Shown here one piece after another: positions 30,645-38,545 of a stretch of DNA of 64,000 bases (the first letter of the stretch is position 1; the number at the start of each line of letters is the position of its first letter). The notes under the pieces were generated by a model. That model was not told the origin of the DNA. It saw nothing but the letters and a program-made list of their open reading frames with translations, and searched no databases. Both the position numbers and the translations under genes were made by a program. This stretch comes from Pseudomonas lalucatii (GTDB lineage: Bacteria; Pseudomonadota; Gammaproteobacteria; Pseudomonadales; Pseudomonadaceae), in assembly GCF_018398425.1 (NCBI RefSeq), contig NZ_JADPMV010000001.1, forward strand, positions 992,001 to 1,056,000. Reading direction: 5' to 3'.

Positions 30645-30881
30645 TTATTGCGCGTGCGCAGTCACGTAATCGATCGCTTCCTGAACGGTGGTGATCTTCT
30701 CAGCTTGCTCGTCCGGGATCTCGGTCTCGAATTCCTCTTCGAGGGCCATCACCAGCTCAACGGTATCAAGAGAGTCGGCACCCAGGTCTTCGACGAAGGA
30801 AGCGCTGTTGGTTACTTCCTCTTCTTTGACGCCAAGCTGCTCGGCAACGATCTTCTTGACGCGTTCTTCGATGGTGCTCAT
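30645..30881 (-). CDS. acpP: Acyl carrier protein
   Basis: 78 residues, acidic. Ser37 in [10 protein letters not shown] is the 4'-phosphopantetheine attachment site. Carries acyl chains for fatty acid, lipid A and other syntheses. A good promoter lies about 55-80 nt upstream and a hairpin follows, allowing higher expression than its neighbours. Codon use is biased as in highly expressed genes. Confidence 0.98.
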   Translation of the reverse strand: MSTIEERVKKIVAEQLGVKEEEVTNSASFVEDLGADSLDTVELVMALEEEFETEIPDEQAEKITTVQEAIDYVTAHAQ

Positions 30882-30934
30882 ACCTTGTTCTCACTCCTAA
30901 TGGGACAAATCCAGGCCACTGGTCTGCGGCCAAG

Positions 30935-30962
30935 TGTATAGAAAGGGTTTTTAGCATTTCAA
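30935..30962 (-). promoter_or_regulatory. Promoter of acpP
   Basis: On the minus strand TTGAAA (30962-30957), 16-bp spacer, TATACA (30940-30935). Start expected about 45 nt before the ATG at 30881. Lies in the 198-bp gap between fabG and acpP, which holds no gene. Confidence 0.6.
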
Positions 30963-31079
30963 GCTGAATGCCGGGGTGCCCCCCAGGAACACGTCGACGA
31001 CCTGCCTATAAACCTGTTGCAGCTATATATCGGATTTTAGACAGCGTCTATGACAGTTTTCCGAAGGCATCCGTCACAT

Positions 31080-31823
31080 TCAGCTCATGTACATACCGCC
31101 GTTCACAGGGATAGTAGCCCCTGTGACGTAGGCTGCGCCATCAGAAGCGAGGAAAGCGACCACTTTTGCGATCTCTTCGGCCTGCCCCAGACGGCCCAGC
31201 GGAATCTGCGTCAGCAGCGCTTCGCGCTGAGCTTCCGGCAGTTCACGGGTCATGTCGGTGTCGATGAACCCAGGCGCCACCGCGTTCACGGTGATCGCCC
31301 GCGAGCCGACTTCCCGAGCCAGCGCACGACCAAAGCCTTCCAGCCCGGCCTTGGCCGCGGCGTAGTTTACCTGTCCGGCGTTGCCCATGGCGCCGACCAC
31401 CGATCCGATATTGATGATGCGGCCGAAGCGCGCCTTGGTCATGCCGCGCAGCACGGCCTTGGACAGACGATACAGACTGTTCAGGTTGGTATTGATGACG
31501 TCGAACCACTCGTCGTCCTTCATCCGCAGCATCAGGTTATCGCGGGTGATGCCGGCGTTGTTGACCAGGATCAATGGCTGACCCAAGTGCTGCTGAATAT
31601 GCTCCAGCGTGCTGGCCACCGATTCGTCGTTACCGACATCCAGGACCAGGCCGGCGCCCTCGACGCCATTGGCCTTCAGGGTTTCGGCGATGCGCTCGGC
31701 ACCGGCGGCGGACGTCGCCGTGCCGATGACCACGGCGCCTTGGCGCCCCAGCTCCAGGGCGATGGCCTGGCCGATACCGCGGCTCGCACCGGTGACCAGG
31801 GCAACTTTACCTTGCAGGCTCAT
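31080..31823 (-). CDS. fabG: 3-oxoacyl-ACP reductase
   Basis: 247 residues, SDR with TGASRGIG (11-18), NNAG (88-91), and the catalytic Ser141, Tyr154 and Lys158 of SVVGAMGNAGQVNYAAAKAG. NADPH-dependent reduction of 3-oxoacyl-ACP. Follows fabD by 16 nt. Confidence 0.97.
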   Translation of the reverse strand: MSLQGKVALVTGASRGIGQAIALELGRQGAVVIGTATSAAGAERIAETLKANGVEGAGLVLDVGNDESVASTLEHIQQHLGQPLILVNNAGITRDNLMLRMKDDEWFDVINTNLNSLYRLSKAVLRGMTKARFGRIINIGSVVGAMGNAGQVNYAAAKAGLEGFGRALAREVGSRAITVNAVAPGFIDTDMTRELPEAQREALLTQIPLGRLGQAEEIAKVVAFLASDGAAYVTGATIPVNGGMYMS

Positions 31824-31839
31824 AAAAACCTCTCCTCAA

Positions 31840-32778
31840 TCAGGCCAAGGCCGCACGACTGGCGGCGAAGGCGTCTGGGGTATCCAAATTATGGGTATTG
31901 ATGCCTTTGACGCAGCGCTTGTTCAGCCCCGACAACACCTTGCCCGGACCACACTCGAGCAGATCGGTCACGCCCTGCCCGGCCAGGCAGACCATCGACT
32001 CGACCCAGCGTACCGGGCTGTAGAGCTGAGCCAGCAAATCGCGCTTGAGCGCCTCCAGGTCGGCCACCGCGGCCGCACTGACATTCTGCACCAGGGGAAT
32101 CTGCGGCGCCTGCCAGGCGATTGCCGCCACCGCCTCGGCGAAACGCTCGGCCGCCGGGCGCATCAGGGCGCAGTGCGACGGCACGCTCACCGGCAGGGGC
32201 ATGGCTCGCTTGGCGCCACGCGCCTTGCAGGCCTCGACCGCACGCGCCACCGCGGCCGCGGCGCCCGCGATCACCACCTGGCCCGGCGCATTGAAATTGA
32301 CCGCACTGACCACCTCGCCCTGCGCCGCCTCGGCACAGGCAGCCAACACGTCGGCGTCTTCCAGGCCCAGGATGGCCGCCATGCCCCCCTGGCCGGCCGG
32401 AACTGCCTGCTGCATCAACTGGCCACGGTGCTCGACCAGCTTCACCGCCGCGGCGAAGTCCAGGCTGCCGGCGGCCACCAGGGCCGAGTATTCACCCAGG
32501 CTGTGGCCGGCGACGAACGCCGGGCGCTGGCCGCCTTCGGCCAGCCACAGGCGCCACAAGGCGATGGAAGCCGCGAGGATCGCCGGCTGCGTCCTGTCGG
32601 TCTGGTTCAGCTGTTCTTCCGGCCCCTGCTGGGTCAGGGCCCACAGGTCGTAACCGAGGGCATCGGAAGCTTCGGCGAAGGTATCGACGATCGACTGCTG
32701 CTGAGCGCCATGCTCGGCCAGCATCGCCAGAGACTGGGAGCCCTGGCCGGGAAAGACAAAAGCGAGGGATGCAGACAT
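31840..32778 (-). CDS. fabD: Malonyl-CoA:ACP transacylase
   Basis: 312 residues. Nucleophile Ser93 in GHSLGEYSAL, His202 in VPSHCALM, and the N-terminal FVFPGQGSQ. Loads malonyl groups onto ACP. A 104-nt gap with no clear promoter separates it from plsX. Confidence 0.97.
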   Translation of the reverse strand: MSASLAFVFPGQGSQSLAMLAEHGAQQQSIVDTFAEASDALGYDLWALTQQGPEEQLNQTDRTQPAILAASIALWRLWLAEGGQRPAFVAGHSLGEYSALVAAGSLDFAAAVKLVEHRGQLMQQAVPAGQGGMAAILGLEDADVLAACAEAAQGEVVSAVNFNAPGQVVIAGAAAAVARAVEACKARGAKRAMPLPVSVPSHCALMRPAAERFAEAVAAIAWQAPQIPLVQNVSAAAVADLEALKRDLLAQLYSPVRWVESMVCLAGQGVTDLLECGPGKVLSGLNKRCVKGINTHNLDTPDAFAASRAALA

Positions 32779-32882
32779 GTAAACGATTCCCTAGTGGTCT
32801 TAGCATCGGGGAGTTGCGACAAGGCATAGCCAAACGCAACAAACTGACAGTTGGATGACAGGCCACCGGCCTCGGTCACATC

Positions 32883-33893
32883 CTAGAGCAACAGATCCTC
32901 GAGGCGGCCATGCAGGCGCTGCGGCAGATTCTCCTCCACCTCCAGCAAGGCCCGGCGAATCGCACTCCGGAAGCCTTCCTGCCCCGCCGCCCCGTGACTC
33001 TTCACCACGATACCCTGCAAGCCGAGAAAGCTCGCGCCATTATGCCGTGCAGGGGTCAGCTCGGCGCGCAAACGCCGCAGCAGCGGCAACGCCAGCGCCC
33101 CGACCAGGCGTGCGCCAGCGCCCTCGCTGAACAGCGTCCCGATGCGCGCAGAGATCATCTGCGCCAGCCCCTCGCTGGACTTGAGCAGGATATTGCCGAC
33201 GAAACCGTCGCACACCACCACATCAGCCTCGCCGCGATACAGGCCGTCACCCTCGATAAAACCGCTGTAGTTCAGGCCGACGGCCTGCTGCAACAGGCTC
33301 GCCGCCAGCTTGACCTGCTGATTGCCCTTGATGTCCTCGGTGCCGACATTGAGCAGCGCCACCCGAGGCCGCACCACCCCCATCGCCTCGGCAGCCACGG
33401 AGCCCATCACGGCGAACTGATAGAGGTGTTCGGCACTGCAATCGACGTTCGCCCCCAGATCGAGCAACTGGCAATGCCCCTTGCGGGTCGGCACGGCCGC
33501 CATCATGGCGGGCCGATCGATGCCGGGCAGCGTTTTCAACACATAGCGCGACAGCGCCATCAGGGCCCCGGTATTGCCGGCACTGACGCAAGCCTGGGCC
33601 CGACCGCTGCGCACCAACTCCAAGGCGACACGCATCGAGGCGTCCGGCTTGTTGCGCAGGGCCTGCGCCGGACGCTCGTCCATGCCGATCACTTCGCCGG
33701 CATGCTCGACGCGCAGGCGTGCGCGATCGACCCCGGGACTTCGGGCGAGCAGTTCTTCAATAAGGGGGGCTTGGCCGACAAGGACCAGGTGCAGCGAGGG
33801 GTATTCGGCCAGACAGGCGATACTGGCTGGAACAATGCAGTGGGGACCGAAGTCCCCACCCATTGCATCAATCGCGATGATCGGAGCGGACAA
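32883..33893 (-). CDS. plsX: Phosphate acyltransferase PlsX
   Basis: 336 residues. [12 protein letters not shown] at the N terminus, [22 protein letters not shown] and [10 protein letters not shown] are the family blocks. It converts acyl-ACP to acyl-phosphate for phospholipid synthesis. It begins 3 nt after rpmF, a conserved ribosome-lipid pairing. Confidence 0.96.
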   Translation of the reverse strand: MSAPIIAIDAMGGDFGPHCIVPASIACLAEYPSLHLVLVGQAPLIEELLARSPGVDRARLRVEHAGEVIGMDERPAQALRNKPDASMRVALELVRSGRAQACVSAGNTGALMALSRYVLKTLPGIDRPAMMAAVPTRKGHCQLLDLGANVDCSAEHLYQFAVMGSVAAEAMGVVRPRVALLNVGTEDIKGNQQVKLAASLLQQAVGLNYSGFIEGDGLYRGEADVVVCDGFVGNILLKSSEGLAQMISARIGTLFSEGAGARLVGALALPLLRRLRAELTPARHNGASFLGLQGIVVKSHGAAGQEGFRSAIRRALLEVEENLPQRLHGRLEDLLL

Positions 33894-33896
33894 GGA

Positions 33897-34079
33897 TTAC
33901 TCGTCGGCGCCCTTGTCGATCACTTTGCGACCACGGTAAACACCTTCCGGCGAAACATGGTGGCGCAGGTGTACTTCACCGGTGCTCTTCTCGACGGACA
34001 GCGCATTGCTCTCGAGGGCATCGTGCGAGCGACGCATGTCGCGAGCGGAGCGGGATTTTTTGTTCTGCTGAACAGCCAT
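33897..34079 (-). CDS. rpmF: Ribosomal protein bL32
   Basis: 60 residues: [20 protein letters not shown], then [15 protein letters not shown]. The zinc cysteines found in some bL32 proteins are absent (C-minus form), as is usual in pseudomonads. Follows yceD by 13 nt. Confidence 0.98.
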   Translation of the reverse strand: MAVQQNKKSRSARDMRRSHDALESNALSVEKSTGEVHLRHHVSPEGVYRGRKVIDKGADE

Positions 34080-34092
34080 AACTAATTAACTC

Positions 34093-34620
34093 CTAAACGT
34101 TTGGGTCACGCTTTAACTGTGCCAATACACTGAACGGGTTGGACCGCGTTACCTCGTCCTCGCTCGGCGCGGGCTCTTCGAGGCCGGCCGGCTGCTGGCA
34201 ATCTTCAGGATCATGGGCCGGCACTATGGGCAAGGCGAGCAGCAGCTCATCCTCGACCAGCGCCAGCAGATCCAATGGCTCTTCACCCAACTCCAGCACG
34301 TCATAGCCTTTCGGCACAGACTGGGTATTCGCACCTTCTTTCACCACAGCGTAATCACACGCGCTTTGGATCGGCAGAGCGACCAACTCCAGACAACGCT
34401 GGCAAACCATCTTGACCTCGACCTCGAGCTCGCTATGCATAACCACTGCATTGCGCTCATCGCGCTCGAAGACAAACTTCGCGCTCACCCTGCCGGCATT
34501 ATCGGCAAGCGAATCGCAGAGCCTGTGCAAATCGGCCAGCGCCACCACTCCCTCGAGAGCAGTGCCACGATCGGCCAGTTTGCGCGGATCAACGTGAGGT
34601 GGAATCGGACCATTCGACAT
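34093..34620 (-). CDS. yceD: YceD/DUF177 family protein
   Basis: 175 residues, DUF177, always linked with rpmF. Contains CQRCLELVALP (a CxxC pair) and the acidic ELGEEPLDLLALVEDELLLALP segment. In other bacteria and plastids DUF177 proteins are tied to 23S rRNA maturation; the role here is inferred. The ATG at 34620 lies only about 10 nt past a perfect -10, so mRNA from that promoter would have almost no leader. Confidence 0.93.
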   Translation of the reverse strand: MSNGPIPPHVDPRKLADRGTALEGVVALADLHRLCDSLADNAGRVSAKFVFERDERNAVVMHSELEVEVKMVCQRCLELVALPIQSACDYAVVKEGANTQSVPKGYDVLELGEEPLDLLALVEDELLLALPIVPAHDPEDCQQPAGLEEPAPSEDEVTRSNPFSVLAQLKRDPNV

Positions 34621-34629
34621 AGGCGCCGC

Positions 34630-34658
34630 ATTCTAGGGATGCGCCCACCCCCTGTCAA
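34630..34658 (-). promoter_or_regulatory. Promoter of yceD-rpmF-plsX
   Basis: On the minus strand TTGACA (34658-34653), spacer of exactly 17, TAGAAT (34635-34630). Consensus-strength sigma-70 site. The predicted start near 34623 would leave a leader of 3-4 nt. Confidence 0.8.
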
Positions 34659-34726
34659 AGGAAATTCGGCCTGTCCAGCATCCAGGGCGACCGCTAGAAT
34701 CACCCTCCCTTTATAAGGAGTACAAC

Positions 34727-35305
34727 ATGCTGCCCCTGGTGCTCGCCTCCAGCTCCCCCTATCGCCGCGAACTCCTCGCCCGCCTGCGCCAACCCTTCAC
34801 CTGGAGCGCGCCGGCGATCGACGAGAGCCGCCTGCCGAACGAGGACGCGAGCGGCCTGGTTCGCCGCCTGGCCGAGGAGAAAGCCCGCGCAATCAGCACC
34901 AGCCACCCCCAGCATCTGATCATCGGCTCCGACCAGGTCGCCACCCTCGACCAGGAGATCCTCGGCAAACCCCATGGCTTCGAACGGGCTCGCGAACAGC
35001 TGCTCGCCGCCAGCGGCCGTAGCGTGACCTTCCTTACCGGCCTGGCCCTGCTCAACAGCGACACCGGCCACTGCCAGGTCGACTGCATCCCCTTCACCGT
35101 GCACTTTCGCCAACTCGGCGAGCCTCAGATCAGGCGCTACCTGGAAGCCGAACAGCCCTACGACTGCGCCGGCAGCTTCAAGGCAGAAGGCCTGGGCATC
35201 AGCCTGTTCCGCAGCACCGAGGGCAGCGACGTCAACAGCCTGATCGGTTTGCCACTGATCCGCCTGGTGGACATGCTGCACCAGGCCGGCATCGACATCC
35301 CCTGA
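34727..35305 (+). CDS. maf: Maf-family nucleotide pyrophosphatase (YceF type)
   Basis: 192 residues. LVLASSSPYRRELL, the DES-type IDESRLPNE, GSDQV and GKP segments define Maf; GSDQ marks the YceF branch that acts on 7-methyl-GTP. Probably sanitises modified nucleotides. Divergent from yceD, with TAGAAT at 34695-34700 and AAGGAG 6 nt before the ATG. Confidence 0.93.
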   Translation: MLPLVLASSSPYRRELLARLRQPFTWSAPAIDESRLPNEDASGLVRRLAEEKARAISTSHPQHLIIGSDQVATLDQEILGKPHGFERAREQLLAASGRSVTFLTGLALLNSDTGHCQVDCIPFTVHFRQLGEPQIRRYLEAEQPYDCAGSFKAEGLGISLFRSTEGSDVNSLIGLPLIRLVDMLHQAGIDIP

Positions 35306-35316
35306 ACTCAAACAAA

Positions 35317-35340
35317 GAAGCCCGGTCAAGACCGGGCTTC
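35317..35340. terminator. Terminator between maf and sppA
   Basis: GAAGCCCGGTC, AA, GACCGGGCTTC. The tail is more T-rich on the minus strand (sppA side), but it sits between convergent genes. Confidence 0.75.
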
Positions 35341-35357
35341 TGCGCAACAGGCAGAAC

Positions 35358-36335
35358 CTAGCGCAGCGCCGGCCCCTGGAAGCCCATCCACAAGGCCAGA
35401 TGCTCGGCAACACTGGCGCCGAGACGCTTGGCGAAGCGATCGAACGGCGTCTCCTGCACGGTGAAATCGACCAACCTCTCAACCCCGACCACTTCCCGCG
35501 CCACGTAGCTGGAGTTACCCAGGGCGTCGATCAACCCCAACTCCAGCGCCTGCTCGCCGGACCAGACCAGCCCCGAGAACAGCTCGGGATGGGCATCCAC
35601 CTTCAAGCGCTCGCCACGCCCCTGCTTGACGCTGTCGATAAACTGCCGATGGGTAGTCTCCAGGACCCCCTGCCAGAAACGCTCCTCATCCTCCTTGGGT
35701 GGCTGGAACGGATCGAGAAAGGTCTTGTGCTCGCCCGACGCATACACCCGACGGTCGACACCCAGCTTCTCCATCACCCCGACGAAACCGAACCCCGCGG
35801 CAGTGACGCCGATGGACCCCACCAGGCTGGCCTTGTCGGCATAGATCTGATCCGCAGCACTGGCGATGTAATAGGCACCCGAAGCCCCCAGATCGCTGAT
35901 CACCGCGTACAGTTTGATCTGCGGATACTTGGCACGCAGGCGGCGAATCTCGTCATAGATGTAACCGGACTGCACCGGACTGCCACCCGGGCTGTTGATC
36001 CGCAGAACCACACCCCTGGTACCGGCATCCTCGAAGGCCGCGCGCAGGCTGCCGACGATATTGTCGGCACTGGCCGCCTCCTTGTCGGCAATCATCCCCG
36101 CACCTCGATCAACGCGGTGTGATCCCCCCTTCCCCACCCCCTTCTGCGAGTCGAACAGCGGGGCAATCAACGCCAGGCCGACGAACAGGTAGACGAAGAT
36201 CAGCAGCTTGAAGAATATCCCCCACCGCCTGGCCCTGCGCTGCTCCTGCACGCTGGCCAGCAGCGCCTTTTCCAGCAATTGCCAACTTTTGGCGTCGTCC
36301 TCACCCACGGCCGCCGCCTTCCATTCATCCGACAT
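35358..36335 (-). CDS. sppA: Signal peptide peptidase SppA (S49), with an internal double frameshift
   Basis: 325 residues, the short S49 form: one membrane segment (about 40-60), then the protease domain with RINSPGGSPVQSG, the catalytic serine in DLGASGAYY and the lysine near SLVGSIGVT..GEHK. Residues around 73-81 read SHRVDRGAG, where the family has HTALIEVRG. The family wording is present in another frame between a six-C run (36124-36129, one extra) and 36091-36100 (one missing), so two compensating indels swap about nine residues of the first beta strand. The rest is intact. Overlaps the HAD gene by 11 nt. Confidence 0.88.
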   Translation of the reverse strand: MSDEWKAAAVGEDDAKSWQLLEKALLASVQEQRRARRWGIFFKLLIFVYLFVGLALIAPLFDSQKGVGKGGSHRVDRGAGMIADKEAASADNIVGSLRAAFEDAGTRGVVLRINSPGGSPVQSGYIYDEIRRLRAKYPQIKLYAVISDLGASGAYYIASAADQIYADKASLVGSIGVTAAGFGFVGVMEKLGVDRRVYASGEHKTFLDPFQPPKEDEERFWQGVLETTHRQFIDSVKQGRGERLKVDAHPELFSGLVWSGEQALELGLIDALGNSSYVAREVVGVERLVDFTVQETPFDRFAKRLGASVAEHLALWMGFQGPALR

Positions 36336-37020
36336 AATGACTCACCTCATCCTTCTGCCCGGTTGCGCGACCCTCGAGCCAGGCGCGCAACGCCGTAAAT
36401 TCCTCGATCGCCAGCTTCGGCGCATAACGGCGTAACGCCGACAAGGGCTGCGCCCCATAACCTACCGCAACCGCGTCCATGCCGGCACGCTGCGCCATCA
36501 GCAGGTCGAACGCCGAATCCCCCACCATCAATGCCCGAGAGGCGCACACCCCGCAATGGGCGAGGATCTGCTCCAGCATAAGGGGATCCGGCTTGCTCGC
36601 CGACTCGTCCGCGCAGCGCGTCGTATCGAAATAATTCAGCCAGCCACGCTGCTCCAGCACCCGGTGCAAGCCATGCCGCCCCTTGCCCGTCGCCACGGCC
36701 AGGCCATAGCCCGCCGCCCGAAAAGCCTCCAGCGCCTCGGCCACCCCGGGAAACAAGGCCGACGGCTCCGACTCCAACCGCAGATACTGTTCGCTATAGC
36801 AGCGACGAAAGCGTTCGACGAGACACGGCTCATCCAGCTGCGGATACAAGGAACTGATCGCCTCGGGCAAACCGAGACCGATGATACCCTTGACCCGCAG
36901 ATCACTTCGGCGCTCCAGGCCGCAGGCGTCTGCCGCGCGATGCATCGCCTCGACGATACGCCCTATGGAGTCGACCAGGGTGCCATCCCAATCGAAGATC
37001 AGCAGCTGGTAGTCAGGCAC
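36325..37020 (-). CDS. HAD-superfamily hydrolase (Gph-like)
   Basis: 231 residues. Nucleophile motif DWDGTLVDS with Asp10 and Asp12; motif II TGKGR; SKPDP; motif IV GDSAFDL. Class of phosphoglycolate phosphatase, substrate unproven. GTG37020 was chosen: family members begin at [12 protein letters not shown], and this start overlaps the rluC stop by 8 nt. Paired with rluC as in P. aeruginosa PA2974-PA2975. Confidence 0.9.
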   Translation of the reverse strand: MPDYQLLIFDWDGTLVDSIGRIVEAMHRAADACGLERRSDLRVKGIIGLGLPEAISSLYPQLDEPCLVERFRRCYSEQYLRLESEPSALFPGVAEALEAFRAAGYGLAVATGKGRHGLHRVLEQRGWLNYFDTTRCADESASKPDPLMLEQILAHCGVCASRALMVGDSAFDLLMAQRAGMDAVAVGYGAQPLSALRRYAPKLAIEEFTALRAWLEGRATGQKDEVSHYVG

Positions 37021-37966
37021 CCAGGCGCTCCAGGGTGAGCGCCCATACCTCATCGACCGGCGCCTCGAGACGCAGCTCGCCGCCATCGGGCAGCGGCACC
37101 ACCAGCTCATAGGCATGCAGGAACAGGCGCTTGCCGCCCAGCTCGCGAATCTCGCGAGTGAACTGCTCGTCGCCATACTTGCTGTCACCGGCGATGCAGT
37201 GACCGGCATGCTGGGCATGTACGCGAATCTGATGAGTACGCCCCGTCACCGGCTTGGCCTCGACCAGGGTGGCGAACTCGCCGAACCGACGCAGCACGCG
37301 AAACAGGGTCAGCGCCTCCTTACCCTCGGAGCTGACCTCGACCATGCGCTCACCCGAGCGCAGATTGCTCTTCTGCAGCGGCGCATTGACCTGCTTCTTC
37401 GCCGTCGCCCAATGACCGCGCACCAAGGCCATGTAGCGCTTGTCCACGCCGTCGCCGCGCAGCGCCTCATGGAGGTGGCGCAACATGCTGCGCTTCTTGG
37501 CGATCATCAGGAGGCCGGAGGTGTCGCGATCGAGGCGATGGACCAGCTCCAGATCCTTGGCATCCGGGCGTAACTGGCGAAACGCCTCGATCACCCCGAA
37601 GCTCAGGCCGCTGCCACCATGCACGGCGAGGCCGGCTGGCTTGTTCAGCACGATCAAGCCCTTGTCCTCGTAGACGATCGCCGCCTCCAGCCGTTCGAGC
37701 AGCCCCTGGGCCAGCGGCGCCGGCTCGTCGCGTTCGGCCAGGCGCAGGGGCGGCACACGCACCACATCGCCGGCCTGCAGCTTGTACTCGGGCTTGATCC
37801 GCCCCTTGTTCACCCGCACCTCGCCCTTGCGCAAGATGCGGTAGATCAAGGTCTTGGGCACCCCCTTGAGCTGGGTACGCAGGAAGTTGTCGATACGTTG
37901 GCCGGCGAGTTCCGGTGCAACCTCGAGCAGTTGGACGCCGGAGGTTGGAGAGGCAGGAGTAGTCAT
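37013..37966 (-). CDS. rluC: 23S rRNA pseudouridine(955/2504/2580) synthase
   Basis: 317 residues. N-terminal S4 domain (about 15-80: [19 protein letters not shown]) and the RluA-type catalytic domain with [12 protein letters not shown], whose Asp is the nucleophile. Modifies 23S rRNA. ATG37966 preceded by AGGAG-like TACTCCTGCC complement. Divergent from rne over a 579-bp gap. Confidence 0.95.
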   Translation of the reverse strand: MTTPASPTSGVQLLEVAPELAGQRIDNFLRTQLKGVPKTLIYRILRKGEVRVNKGRIKPEYKLQAGDVVRVPPLRLAERDEPAPLAQGLLERLEAAIVYEDKGLIVLNKPAGLAVHGGSGLSFGVIEAFRQLRPDAKDLELVHRLDRDTSGLLMIAKKRSMLRHLHEALRGDGVDKRYMALVRGHWATAKKQVNAPLQKSNLRSGERMVEVSSEGKEALTLFRVLRRFGEFATLVEAKPVTGRTHQIRVHAQHAGHCIAGDSKYGDEQFTREIRELGGKRLFLHAYELVVPLPDGGELRLEAPVDEVWALTLERLGA

Positions 37967-37994
37967 CGCGCAATCATAACAATTTTTTATGGAT

Positions 37995-38023
37995 TTGAAG
38001 CACTTAATCATTGCTGCTATAGT
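37995..38023 (+). promoter_or_regulatory. Promoter of rne
   Basis: TTGAAG (37995-38000), 17-bp spacer, TATAGT (38018-38023). Start predicted near 38030, giving a leader of about 515 nt. Confidence 0.7.
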
Positions 38024-38029
38024 CGCGAA

Positions 38030-38545
38030 CGCCGCCAAAAGCGGTCTGGTCTGCGGATGTTCGCCAAACTGCCATCCCCACACCAACGCAACCCATTCAG
38101 GACGCAAGGCCGTCCGACGGGTTCTTCAGAGACTGAATGGCCGCGAAGGCCCTCGAAGACCTCGGAAATAAAGCCTTAGCAATAGATGCGCGACCTTCCC
38201 CTTTGGACGGTTGCGGTAAATGCCAACCCGCTGCAGATTCTGCGCGCGGCACCCGATTTTCAGCGATACGTGTAGGGTGGAGATGTACAACTGTCGGCCT
38301 GCGTAGCACATAGCTTTACCAAGACGCTTCATCTCGTCCGCTACCGGCAGCTGATTCCTCCTCCTGAGCAAGTGCTTTCTGTCACAACAGCAAGCAGGAG
38401 ACGTCCGTCGCGGCCCAGCACAACTGGCTGACTGCCGCTTGACAATGAAACGATTTACGACCGTTTCTGACGCGCCTGACACCGACCCTGAGAGTCGTGT
38501 GTGCCGAACGCCGTTTCCGTCAGCACCGGAAACCGACGGTACTAC
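38030..38545 (+). other. Long 5' leader of rne, no gene
   Basis: No credible ORF is present in either direction. The stretch includes a stem CTCCTG (38361-38366) with CAGGAG (38395-38400) enclosing smaller pairings such as CTGT/ACAG. In E. coli the 361-nt rne leader is cleaved by RNase E and gives feedback control; the length here suggests a similar role, not shown. Confidence 0.55.
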
